64,000 nucleotides of DNA from Mycobacterium palustre (GTDB lineage Bacteria > Actinomycetota > Actinomycetes > Mycobacteriales > Mycobacteriaceae), in NCBI RefSeq assembly GCF_002101785.1, contig NZ_LQPJ01000156.1, positions 1 through 64,000 of the forward strand. The letters are read 5' to 3'. The translations under genes were made by a program, and so were the position numbers. The notes under the pieces are model-generated. The model was not told where the DNA came from. It worked only from the letters and a program-made list of their open reading frames with translations, and ran no database searches. This document shows, in pieces, positions 36,498 through 44,611 of this stretch; positions within the stretch are counted from its first letter, which is position 1, and each line of letters begins with the position of its first letter.

Positions 36498-37560
36498 CCA
36501 CCCGCCCGCCGCCGGACCGGGACACGCAGACCAGCATTTCGTCCTTGGCCACCGCGACCCGGCCACGGTGATCGATCTGCCCGCCAAGCACTTTCACCTT
36601 GCAGGTCCCGCAAAACCCTTGCTGGCACGAGTAGGGGGTGGCCGGGTCCGCGTCGCGCATCACCTCGAGCGCGGACCGGTTCGCGGGCACCGCGAGCACC
36701 CGCCGCGAACGGGCGAGCTCCAACTCGAACGCGACCCCGTCGACCACCGGCGGCGGGCTGAACCGCTCGTAATGCAATGGGGCGTTGCGCAATTCGTCGC
36801 GGGCCGCGCGCACCGCCTCCAACATCGCGGTCGGTCCGCACACGTAGACCGCGGTGGCGGGGCCGGCGCCGGCCAGCAGATCGCCCACGCCGGCGACCCC
36901 GCCGCGCTCGTCGTCGGCCCACACGGTCACCCGGTCCGGGCCCACCGCGATCACCTCGTCGAGGAACGGCATGTAATCGCGGCTGCGGCCGGCATAGACC
37001 GCGCGCCAGGCGATTCCGCGCTGCGCGGCCGCGCGCATCATCGGCAGGATGGGTGTCACCCCGATGCCGCCGGCGACGAACAGCACGTCACGCTCGGCCG
37101 TCCCGAGATAGAACGCGTTGCGCGGGCCCTCGAACGTTAGGGTGTCCCCGACGCCGTACGCATCGTGCATCTCGACGGAACCGCCGCCGCCGTCGGCGAT
37201 CCGGCGCACGGCGATGCGGTAGTCGGTGCGGCGCCCCGGCGGACCGCACAGCGAATACTGGCGGCGCCGGCCCGAGGGCAGCCGGACGTCGATGTGGGCG
37301 CCGGGATTCCACGAGGGCAGCAACCCGCCGTCCGGGTCGGCCAGCGTCAACGCGACGACGTCGGGGGCGACGACCTCGCGCTTGGCGATCACCGCGCGCC
37401 GATCGCACCGGACCGGCCGCACCCGCGACGGCTCCCACCGCGAGGACGCGGCGAACCCGTCGAACACCGCGCGGACGGCCCACAGCAGCGTGCCGAGCCG
37501 GTCGCGCTCGCGCCGGCGGTACAGGTCGGCCGGCCGGCTGGCCCAAATGCTCTGGCTCAC
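36484..37560 (-). CDS. Flavin/NAD(P)/[2Fe-2S] oxidoreductase, phthalate-dioxygenase-reductase type (Rv2776c homologue)
   Basis: 358 residues from GTG 37560. Order of domains: FAD/FMN-binding barrel (RRQYSLCGPPGRR), NAD(P) domain (VLFVAGGIGVTPILPMMRAA; AVYVCGPTAMLEAVR), and a C-terminal plant-type ferredoxin with CQQGFCGTC and a further Cys in DEMLVCVSRS, giving the four cluster ligands. Such proteins pass electrons from NAD(P)H to Rieske oxygenases or hydroxylases. It begins 10 bases after the EphD-like gene stop and may serve the KshA-like oxygenase 0.7 kb away. Confidence 0.88.
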   Translation of the reverse strand: MSQSIWASRPADLYRRRERDRLGTLLWAVRAVFDGFAASSRWEPSRVRPVRCDRRAVIAKREVVAPDVVALTLADPDGGLLPSWNPGAHIDVRLPSGRRRQYSLCGPPGRRTDYRIAVRRIADGGGGSVEMHDAYGVGDTLTFEGPRNAFYLGTAERDVLFVAGGIGVTPILPMMRAAAQRGIAWRAVYAGRSRDYMPFLDEVIAVGPDRVTVWADDERGGVAGVGDLLAGAGPATAVYVCGPTAMLEAVRAARDELRNAPLHYERFSPPPVVDGVAFELELARSRRVLAVPANRSALEVMRDADPATPYSCQQGFCGTCKVKVLGGQIDHRGRVAVAKDEMLVCVSRSGGGRVVIDA

Positions 37561-37570
37561 AATGACTTCC

Positions 37571-39337
37571 CTACTTCTGCCGAATGTCGAAGCGCGCGAA
37601 CGCACGCAACGTCGACGGGCTGACGCGCCGCATGGCGTAGCCGATCCTGGACTCGGCGGCGACGGGCAGCACGGCGGGCCGGGTCCGGACCGCCTTGACG
37701 ATCGCTTTGGCCACGTCCTCGGGTGTGAAGTTGCGCCGCCGGTACGCCGCGTCGGCCTTCTCCCGGGCCCGCTCCTGCTGCTCGGCGGTCATCCCGGCGT
37801 AGACGGTGCTCTTGGCGATGTTGGTGTTGACGAAGCCGGGGCACACCGCCGTGACCGAGATGCCCTCGTCGGCGAGGTCGGCGCGCAGCGCTTCGCTGAA
37901 CGCCAGCACCGCGGCCTTCGTGGTTCCGTAGGCCACCATGGATTTCGACGGAATGAACGCCGCCGCCGAGGCCAGGTTGATGATCGTGCCGCCCTCGCCG
38001 CGCTCGACCATCTGCGCGCCGAACGCGCGGCTGCCGGCGATGACCCCGCGGACGTTGACGCCCATGATGTCTTCCCAGTTCGCCGAGCTGGTCTCCAAAA
38101 ACCGGCCCGCCATCCCGATGCCGGCGTTGTTCACCAGGATGTCGACCACGCCGTGCTCGTCGCGCACCCGCGCCGCGAGGTCGGTGACGGCGGCCTCGTC
38201 GCTGACGTCGACCCGGTACACCGCGGCCTCGGCGCACGCCGCGCGCACGGCGTCGGCAGTGTCGTTGGCCGCGCCGAGGTCGCGGTCGACGATCACCACC
38301 TTGCGGGCGCCGCGCCGGGCCAGTTCGATCGCGGTGGCCCTGCCGATCCCGGCGCCGGCCCCGGTGATCAGCGCCAGCTTGCCGCGCACCTCGCGGGGGC
38401 CGCCGCGCACCTCCGCCGCGCCCGCGGGCGGCGGGCCGCCGGCGTTTCGGTCCACCCACTCCGCGGTGAGCCGGGCGATAACGTCGGGGCGCGACGTGAC
38501 CACCCAGTGGCCGCCCTCGATCGGAATCACCCTGGCGCCGGCCGGAATCGCGCCGGCGTAGCGCTGCAGCGCGGGCGTGACGAACAGGTCGCGGCGCGGC
38601 ACCAGCACCTGGACGGGGACGGTCGTGTGGGGCAGCCGCGGCCCCGGCCGCAGCATCGGGCCGGGCATGTTCGCGCGGTAGAGCCCCAGCCCGTTGACGT
38701 AGTCGGCGATCGACCGCGGGGGCGCGTCGCGCCGGCTGAGCGTGCTGGACCGCCCGATGCGCTCGACGGCCTCGTGGAACTTCACCCCGATCCGGCTGCG
38801 GAACGCCAGCTCCGGCACGCCGGGGCACAAAAAGAACGCTATGTAGACCGACCCGAGCAGCTGCCGGGCCACCTGGGCCGCCGCCCGCGGCGTGCGCGCC
38901 GACCGCAGGAAGCGCCCCGCGTAGCGCAGGTGCGGGCCCGAGATCGAGGTGAACGACGCGACTTTGGCCATCACCGACTCGTCGGTGATGGCGTCCCAGG
39001 CCTGGATCGAGCCCCAGTCGTGGGCCAGCACGTGCACCGGCCCGACGCCGAGGCTGTCGATTACCGCGCCGATGTCGGAGACCAGTTGGGCGAACGCGTA
39101 GCCGGAACGCTTTGCGGGACGGGACGATTCGCCGGCGCCTCGGACGTCGTAGGCCACGAAGTTGTACCTGTCGGCATAGCGCTGGGCGAATTCGCCGGCC
39201 ACGCCGTCCCAGAGGTGGTGGTTGTCGGGCCAGCCGTGGATGGCCAGGACGGTCGGGCGCGCCGGGTCGAGCTCGCCGTAGCGGTGCACGGCCAACCCGA
39301 CGCCGTCGGAGGCGGTGACGATCGAGGCGACGGTCAC
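37571..39337 (-). CDS. EphD-like fusion: alpha/beta-hydrolase plus short-chain dehydrogenase
   Basis: 588 residues from GTG 39337, three bases after the PF10118 gene stop. Residues about 1-290 are an epoxide-hydrolase-like alpha/beta-hydrolase (TVLAIHGWPDNHHLWDGV; nucleophile region VLAHDWGSIQAWD; IPIEGGHWVVTSRP). From about 310 an SDR follows: LALITGAGAGIGRATAIEL, NNAGIGMAGR, NLASAAAFIPSKSMVAYGTT with Tyr-x3-Lys. Mtb EphD (Rv2214c) has this same fused layout at about 592 residues. The nucleophile is Asp in HDWG, as in true epoxide hydrolases. Two steps on one lipid-like substrate are likely. Confidence 0.86.
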   Translation of the reverse strand: MTVASIVTASDGVGLAVHRYGELDPARPTVLAIHGWPDNHHLWDGVAGEFAQRYADRYNFVAYDVRGAGESSRPAKRSGYAFAQLVSDIGAVIDSLGVGPVHVLAHDWGSIQAWDAITDESVMAKVASFTSISGPHLRYAGRFLRSARTPRAAAQVARQLLGSVYIAFFLCPGVPELAFRSRIGVKFHEAVERIGRSSTLSRRDAPPRSIADYVNGLGLYRANMPGPMLRPGPRLPHTTVPVQVLVPRRDLFVTPALQRYAGAIPAGARVIPIEGGHWVVTSRPDVIARLTAEWVDRNAGGPPPAGAAEVRGGPREVRGKLALITGAGAGIGRATAIELARRGARKVVIVDRDLGAANDTADAVRAACAEAAVYRVDVSDEAAVTDLAARVRDEHGVVDILVNNAGIGMAGRFLETSSANWEDIMGVNVRGVIAGSRAFGAQMVERGEGGTIINLASAAAFIPSKSMVAYGTTKAAVLAFSEALRADLADEGISVTAVCPGFVNTNIAKSTVYAGMTAEQQERAREKADAAYRRRNFTPEDVAKAIVKAVRTRPAVLPVAAESRIGYAMRRVSPSTLRAFARFDIRQK

Positions 39338-39340
39338 GGG

Positions 39341-40261
39341 TCAGCGCGCCACGCGCGCGGCCGGCGAGACCGCGAGGTAGTCGACCGCCAGGCCCAGCCC
39401 GCCCAGCTGGGACGGGTGAAAACCCGGCCGGTAGTAGTCGGCCACGCCGCGCACGAACTTCCGCGGCCCGGGCACCAGGCCCCGGCGCGCGGCGCGGAAG
39501 TAGTCGCGCCAGCGCGGCTTGGTTCCCGCCGGCAGGTAGGGGTCCACCGAGTACAAAAACCGCACGCCGCGGATCCACAACAGCGCCATCGCGGGCGTGA
39601 CGACCAGCTGGGCGCGCACCCGACGCCAATATCCGGCCCGCAGGTGCTTCATGGTGTCGAAGGCGACCGCCTTGTGCTCGACCTCTTCGGCGCCGTGCCA
39701 GCGCAGCATGTCCAGCATGACCGGATCGGTGCCGATGGCGTCGTGGGCCGGCGAGTCGAGGACCCATTCACCCAGGATGGCGGTGTAGTGCTCGATCGCC
39801 GACACCAGCGACACCTGCTCCAACAGCCAGCTGTGCCGGCGGCGCTTATTCCACCCGGGCCGGGGCCCCAGCAGCTTCTCGAACAGCCACCGGATCTGGT
39901 CGGTGTAGGGCGTCAGGTCGACGCCCTCGGCGGCGAAGTGGTCCAACACCTTGGCGTGGGCCTGGGAATGCACGGCCTCCTGGCCGATGAACCCCTGCAC
40001 GTCCAGCCGCAGCTGGTCGTCTTTGATCAGCGGCAACGCCTGCTTGAACGCGTCGACGAAGAACTCCTCGCCCGCGGGCAGCAGCAGGTGCAGGACGTTG
40101 AGCATGTGGGTGGCGAACGGCTCGCCGGGCACGTAGTGGAACGGCAGCTTCGCCCAGTCGAACTCCACGTCGCGCGCCTCGAGGACGAGGCGTTCGTGGT
40201 TCGGCGACGTCCCCCTCCGGTCATAGTGCGGACCCGCGGCCCGGTCGTCGACGGTGAACAT
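39341..40261 (-). CDS. PF10118-type metal-dependent hydrolase (ferritin-like)
   Basis: 306 residues from ATG 40261. A ferritin-like helical protein: carboxylate/His motifs GEEFFVDAFKQAL, FIGQEAVHSQAHAKVLDHF, SAIEHYTAILGEW and WHGAEEVEHKAVAFD form two Glu-x2-His pairs expected for a di-metal centre. The group is annotated as predicted metal-dependent hydrolases; oxygenase activity is equally possible. It leads the operon with the EphD-like and reductase genes, from a TATACT promoter. Confidence 0.8.
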   Translation of the reverse strand: MFTVDDRAAGPHYDRRGTSPNHERLVLEARDVEFDWAKLPFHYVPGEPFATHMLNVLHLLLPAGEEFFVDAFKQALPLIKDDQLRLDVQGFIGQEAVHSQAHAKVLDHFAAEGVDLTPYTDQIRWLFEKLLGPRPGWNKRRRHSWLLEQVSLVSAIEHYTAILGEWVLDSPAHDAIGTDPVMLDMLRWHGAEEVEHKAVAFDTMKHLRAGYWRRVRAQLVVTPAMALLWIRGVRFLYSVDPYLPAGTKPRWRDYFRAARRGLVPGPRKFVRGVADYYRPGFHPSQLGGLGLAVDYLAVSPAARVAR

Positions 40262-40293
40262 CTGGCCCCCTACCCTCGCGGTTACCGGTGGCA

Positions 40294-40299
40294 AGTATA
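40294..40299 (-). promoter_or_regulatory. -10 box (TATACT) for the PF10118-ephD-reductase operon
   Basis: TATACT on the minus strand, 32 bases before ATG 40261, a good TANNNT match in otherwise G+C-rich DNA. The expected leader is about 25 bases and holds a GGGGGCC purine-rich tract close to the start. Confidence 0.5.
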
Positions 40300-40338
40300 A
40301 AGACACCGCCGAGATATGCGAAACCGCCGGTACCGGGT

Positions 40339-41802
40339 TTATCGCCGCAGTTCGTACTGCGCGAGGTCGGTGCGGGCCAGCATCGCGCGGTGTTCGCCGG
40401 GCGTGAACGGCCAGACCTCGGGCACCCCGTCCTTGTTCAGGTACCAGCTGTCGCAGCCGGTGGTCCACACGGTGTTCGGCATCGCGGCACGCAGCCTGGC
40501 GTTGAACGCGTCCGCCGCCGACGCCGTCGGCTCGACCGTGTCGAACTCGCCGCGGCGCCAGCGCTCGATCCAGCGCACGATGTAATCGGCCTGCGACTCG
40601 GCCACGGTGGTCAGCGCGAGGTTTCCCACCGGGCTGTGTGGCCCCAGCATCATGAAGAAGTTGGGGAAGCCCGGCAGCGCGACGGTCTGGTGGGCCCACG
40701 GCCCGTCGCGCCACACGTCGTCGGCGGCGATCCCGGCCCGGCCGATCAGCCGCATCGGGCGAAAGAACGCGTGGGTGTCGAAGCCGGTGCACAAGACGAT
40801 GACGTCGATTTCGTGCAGGGCGCCGTCGTCGGTCACGATGCCGCGGCGCTCCACGTGATCGATGCCGGCGGTGACCAGTTCGACGTCGTCGCGCTGCATG
40901 GCCCGGTAGAAGCGGTCCGACATGACCAGTCGTTTGCACATCGGCGTGTAGTCGGGCGTCAGCGCCCGCCGCAGCTGCGGGTCGCGCACCTCCAGCAGGC
41001 TCGCGCGGCACAGCGCGCCCATGAACCTGCGTCGCAGACCCGGCTTGGTCAGCCCGACCGCGAACGTGTCGAAGGCGAGGCTGTAGGCGCGGTACGCCAA
41101 GCGGTCGAGCCACGGCGCGCGCCGGCGGGTGATGCCGGTCAGCTTGGTGTAGCGCGGGTTGGGCAGCCGAAGCACCCACTGGGCGGTGCGCTGGAACAGC
41201 ACCACCTTGCCCGCCACGCCGGCCAGGCCGCAAACGAGCTGCACGCCGGTGGATCCGTTGCCGACCACCGCGACCCGCCGGCCCGCCACCTCGACGGAAT
41301 GATCCCACCGCGCCGAGTGAAAGACGTTGCCGCCGAAGTCATTCAGGCCCGGGATCGCCGGCACCCGGGGATGGTGCAGCACGCCGGTCGCCGAGATCAG
41401 GAAGTCCAAGGTCGATTCCTCGCCGCCGGCGGTGCGCAGCAGCCAGCGGCCGTCTTGGAAACGCGCGCTAATGATTTCGGTGCCGAACCGGATGCGCGGG
41501 CGCAGCCCGAACCGATCGGCGACGCCGCGGAAGTAGTTCTGGATCTCGCCGCCGGGCGAAAACAGGTGCGACCAGTCCGGATTCATCGCGAAGCTGTACT
41601 GGTAGACCCGCGAGGGGATGTCGCAAACCAGGCCGGGATAGGTGTTGTCGCGCCAGGTGCCGCCGACCTCGTCGGCCTTTTCGTAGAGGGTGACGTCGTC
41701 AACACCGCTGCGCAGCAACGCAATCGCGACACACAGCCCGGACATGCCCGCCCCGACGACGGCCACCGCGGGATCGCGGCGCTGCGTGGTGAGCCGGCCC
41801 AT
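40339..41802 (-). CDS. Flavin-containing monooxygenase, Baeyer-Villiger type
   Basis: 487 residues from ATG 41802 (an upstream ATG-like start at 41850 is less likely, since it overlaps the lrp gene). FAD motif VAVVGAGMSGLCVAIALLRS, BVMO fingerprint FGGNVFHSARWDH (FxGxxxHxxxW), and the NADP motif VAVVGNGSTGVQLV. Such enzymes insert oxygen next to ketones, e.g. in sterol or alkanone breakdown, or activate prodrugs like ethionamide (EthA family). Substrate unknown. It follows the Lrp-type regulator by 28 bases on the same strand, so expression may be linked. Confidence 0.88.
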   Translation of the reverse strand: MGRLTTQRRDPAVAVVGAGMSGLCVAIALLRSGVDDVTLYEKADEVGGTWRDNTYPGLVCDIPSRVYQYSFAMNPDWSHLFSPGGEIQNYFRGVADRFGLRPRIRFGTEIISARFQDGRWLLRTAGGEESTLDFLISATGVLHHPRVPAIPGLNDFGGNVFHSARWDHSVEVAGRRVAVVGNGSTGVQLVCGLAGVAGKVVLFQRTAQWVLRLPNPRYTKLTGITRRRAPWLDRLAYRAYSLAFDTFAVGLTKPGLRRRFMGALCRASLLEVRDPQLRRALTPDYTPMCKRLVMSDRFYRAMQRDDVELVTAGIDHVERRGIVTDDGALHEIDVIVLCTGFDTHAFFRPMRLIGRAGIAADDVWRDGPWAHQTVALPGFPNFFMMLGPHSPVGNLALTTVAESQADYIVRWIERWRRGEFDTVEPTASAADAFNARLRAAMPNTVWTTGCDSWYLNKDGVPEVWPFTPGEHRAMLARTDLAQYELRR

Positions 41803-41830
41803 CCGCCGATCATAAGCCGCCAACGAGCCG

Positions 41831-42346
41831 CTAAATAGGGGCCGCCCCACGCAGATGCTCGAAGATCAGCGACGTCTGGGTCCCGGCGACGTCGGCGTCG
41901 GCGTTGAGGTTCTCGACGACGAACGAGCGCAGGTCCTCGGTGTCGCGGGCCGCGACGTGCAGGATGAAATCGTCTGCGCCGGCGAGGAAGTAGACGTCCA
42001 TCACCTGGCGCTTGGCGCGGATCTGCTGGATGAAGCTGCGGATCTTGCCGCGGGCGTTGGAGTGCAGGGTGACCGAGATCATCGCCTGCAGCGGCAGGCC
42101 GACGGCGACCGGGTCGACGTCGGTGTAGAAGCCGCGGATCACGCCGAGGTCCACCAGCCGGCGAACCCGGCCGTGGCACGTCGACGGCGCGATCCCCACC
42201 GCCTCGGCCAGCGCGTTGTTGGTGATGCGCGCGTCGGCGTGCAGCGCGGCGAGGATCTTGCGGTCCACCGCGTCGAGGTGCGCCGGCCGAAGATCCTTCG
42301 ACGCGCCAGCGCCGGGGCGCCTGCGGTCTGTCGGGTCATCGGGCAT
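41831..42346 (-). CDS. aldR: Lrp/AsnC-family regulator AldR (Rv2779c homologue)
   Basis: 171 residues from ATG 42346, with a -10 box 6 bases upstream (leaderless). HTH at about 22-70: HLDAVDRKILAALHADARIT, NNALAEAVGIAPSTCHGRVR; the RAM ligand domain follows from about 90 (LPLQAMISVTLHSN). In mycobacteria AldR binds the ald upstream region and controls alanine dehydrogenase in response to amino acids. Here it is divergent from ald with a 67-base, A+T-richer gap. Confidence 0.9.
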   Translation of the reverse strand: MPDDPTDRRRPGAGASKDLRPAHLDAVDRKILAALHADARITNNALAEAVGIAPSTCHGRVRRLVDLGVIRGFYTDVDPVAVGLPLQAMISVTLHSNARGKIRSFIQQIRAKRQVMDVYFLAGADDFILHVAARDTEDLRSFVVENLNADADVAGTQTSLIFEHLRGAAPI

Positions 42347-42413
42347 GCCCTCACGCTACAGAATTATCATCAGGATGTTTGCCGAGTGCCCGAATGTTCT
42401 TCACACTCGAGGT
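42347..42413. promoter_or_regulatory. aldR-ald intergenic control region
   Basis: Minus-strand TAGCGT (42353-42358) is 6 bases from aldR ATG 42346. Plus-strand TATCAT (42365-42370) could be the ald -10, with about a 37-base leader containing a GAGG site before ATG 42414. The A+T-rich GAATTATCATCAGGATGTTT stretch is where AldR binding would be expected. Confidence 0.5.
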
Positions 42414-43532
42414 ATGCGCGTCGGCGTTCCCACCGAGACCAAGAACAACGAGTTCCGGGTGGCGCTGACCCCGGCCGGCGTCGCCGAGCTGACACATCGC
42501 GGCCACGAGGTCCTCATCCAGGCCGGCGCCGGGGAGGGGTCGGCGATCCCCGACGCGGAGTTCAAGGCGGCCGGCGCCCAGCTGACCAGCTCCGCCGAGC
42601 AGGTCTGGGCCGACGCCGAGCTGCTGCTCAAGGTCAAGGAACCGGTGCCGGCCGAGTACGGCCTGCTGCGCGAGGACCAGGTGCTGTTCACCTACCTGCA
42701 CCTCGCGGCGTCGCGCGCCTGCACCGACGCGCTGTTGGCCTCGGGCACCACGTCGATCGCCTACGAGACCGTCCAGCACGCCGACGGGACGCTGCCGCTG
42801 CTGGCGCCGATGAGCGAGGTCGCCGGCCGGCTCTCGGCCCAGGTCGGGGCGTATCACCTGATGCGGACCCGGGGCGGGCGCGGGGTTCTGATGGGCGGGG
42901 TGCCCGGCGTCAAGGCCGCCGACGTCGTGGTCATCGGCGGCGGCACCGCCGGCTACCACGCCGCCCGCGTCGCCGGCGGCATGGGGGCCAGCGTCATGGT
43001 CTTCGACGTCAACCTCACCAAGCTGCGGCTGCTCGACGCCGAGTTCGGCGGACGCATCGCCACCCGCTATTCGTCGGCGTACGAGCTGCAGGGCGCCGTC
43101 AAGCGCGCCGACCTGGTGATCGGAGCGGTCCTGGTGCCCGGCGGCAAGGCCCCCCGGCTGGTCTCCAATTCGCTTGTCGCACAAATGAAGCCGGGAGCGG
43201 TGCTGGTGGACATCTCGATCGATCAGGGCGGCTGCTTCGAGGATTCGACGCCCACCACCCACGACGACCCGACGTTCGCGGTGCACGACACCCTCTTCTA
43301 CTGCGTGGCGAACATGCCCAGCGCCGTGCCCAAGACGTCGACCTTCGCGCTGACCAACGCGACGATGCCCTATGTGCTCAGGCTGGCCGACCTTGGGTGG
43401 CGGGCCGCCTGCCGGTCGGATCCCGCGCTCGCCCATGGGCTTTCGACGCACGACGGGGCGCTGCTGGCCCAGCGCGTGGCCGCCGACCTCGGGCTGGAAT
43501 ACACCGATCCGGCGGGCGTGCTGGCGGGCTAA
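42414..43532 (+). CDS. ald: Alanine dehydrogenase
   Basis: 372 residues from ATG 42414 with a GAGG ribosome binding site. Begins MRVGVPTETKNNEFRVALTP; Rossmann motif VVVIGGGTAGYHAARVAGGM; ADLVIGAVLVPGGKAPRLV; conserved VDISIDQGGCFEDSTPTTHD. Interconverts L-alanine and pyruvate plus ammonia with NADH, and glycine/glyoxylate, and supports redox balance under low oxygen. The frame is intact, unlike the known frameshifted ald of M. bovis. Its stop overlaps the convergent nitronate monooxygenase stop. Confidence 0.95.
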   Translation: MRVGVPTETKNNEFRVALTPAGVAELTHRGHEVLIQAGAGEGSAIPDAEFKAAGAQLTSSAEQVWADAELLLKVKEPVPAEYGLLREDQVLFTYLHLAASRACTDALLASGTTSIAYETVQHADGTLPLLAPMSEVAGRLSAQVGAYHLMRTRGGRGVLMGGVPGVKAADVVVIGGGTAGYHAARVAGGMGASVMVFDVNLTKLRLLDAEFGGRIATRYSSAYELQGAVKRADLVIGAVLVPGGKAPRLVSNSLVAQMKPGAVLVDISIDQGGCFEDSTPTTHDDPTFAVHDTLFYCVANMPSAVPKTSTFALTNATMPYVLRLADLGWRAACRSDPALAHGLSTHDGALLAQRVAADLGLEYTDPAGVLAG

Positions 43533-44551
43533 CCGCCCAGGCCGGCCACGATGTCGGCCACCGGCCCGGTGCGCGCCTCCTTGAACGACGTTCCGGCCCA
43601 CAGGGTCATCCCGTTGGGGTCTTCCCACTCAGTGGCGGCCTGCCGGATCGGCTGCGTCATCTGGTCCACCTCGGGATAGCCCAGCGGGGCCACGGTGTCG
43701 AGCCGGCGGATGAATTCGTTTTCCAGGCCGCGCGCATACCGTCCCGAGAATGCCCGCGAGACAATGGTTTTCGCGAACAGCTGGTTCTTCATGGCGGTGC
43801 GGTGGGCCTTGCTGGTGCCGGCCTCGTCGGACAGCAGCAGCGCCGTGCCGATCTGCGCGGCCACGGCCCCCCGGCGCAGCACGCCGGCGACGTCCTCGGC
43901 GGTACCCAGCCCGCCGGCCGCGATGATCGGCACGTCGCGGTGCGCGCGATGGATCCGGTCGATCAGATCGTGCAGCGACTCGGTGCCCGGCTCCATGTCC
44001 GGCGCGAAGGTGCCGCGGTGCCCGCCGGCGTCCGGGCCCTGCACCACCAGGCTGTCGGCGCCGGCGGCCACCGCCACCCCCGCCTCGTAGGCCGAGGTGA
44101 CGGTGATCATCACCAGCAGGCCCAGCGCGCTCATCCGCCGGATCACGTCCGGCTCGGGCACCCCGAAGGTGAACGACACCAGCTCCGGGCGCAGGTCGGC
44201 AACCACCTCGAGCTTGCGCTCCCACTCGTCGTCGTGGCCGTATTCGGGCCGGCCCACCTCCACCTGGTAGTGCTCGGCGATCCCCTCGAGCTCGTCGGCG
44301 TAGTAGCCCAGGGCGACCCAGTCCGCGACGCTGGGCTGGGGGACCACGAGGTTGACGCCCAGCGGGCCGGTGGTCATGGCGCGCGCGGCGGTGATGTCCT
44401 CGGCGAACCGCTCCGCGCTGAGGTACGCCGACGGGATGAAACCCAGGCCGCCGGCGTTGGACACCGCCGCGGCCAGCGCCGGCGTGCCGGGCCCGCCGGC
44501 CATCGGCGCACCCACGATGGGCACGGCGATATCCCAGAAGCCCAGAACCAT
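43529..44551 (-). CDS. Nitronate monooxygenase / NPD family (Rv2781c homologue)
   Basis: 340 residues from ATG 44551. TIM-barrel FMN protein: PIVGAPMAGGPGTPALAAAV at the N-terminus, then GADSLVVQGPDAGGHRGTF with the HRG catalytic/FMN area, IIAAGGLGTAEDVAGVL and GAVAAQIGTALLLSDEAG. Family oxidises alkyl nitronates; the natural substrate in mycobacteria is uncertain. A minus-strand TACCCT at 44614-44619, inside the end of pepR, may be its promoter. Convergent with ald. Confidence 0.88.
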   Translation of the reverse strand: MVLGFWDIAVPIVGAPMAGGPGTPALAAAVSNAGGLGFIPSAYLSAERFAEDITAARAMTTGPLGVNLVVPQPSVADWVALGYYADELEGIAEHYQVEVGRPEYGHDDEWERKLEVVADLRPELVSFTFGVPEPDVIRRMSALGLLVMITVTSAYEAGVAVAAGADSLVVQGPDAGGHRGTFAPDMEPGTESLHDLIDRIHRAHRDVPIIAAGGLGTAEDVAGVLRRGAVAAQIGTALLLSDEAGTSKAHRTAMKNQLFAKTIVSRAFSGRYARGLENEFIRRLDTVAPLGYPEVDQMTQPIRQAATEWEDPNGMTLWAGTSFKEARTGPVADIVAGLGG

Positions 44552-44611
44552 GGGGCTACTTCGTTGACGGCGAGCGCCGGCACGGCGCGAGTGAGGAGGC
44601 GGACATCGGAG

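Noticed and set aside
37226..40300. A 1024-codon plus-strand frame
   Set aside because: Antisense to the reductase, EphD-like and PF10118 genes, which have clear active-site motifs; the frame shows only low-complexity Arg/His/Asp-rich sequence.
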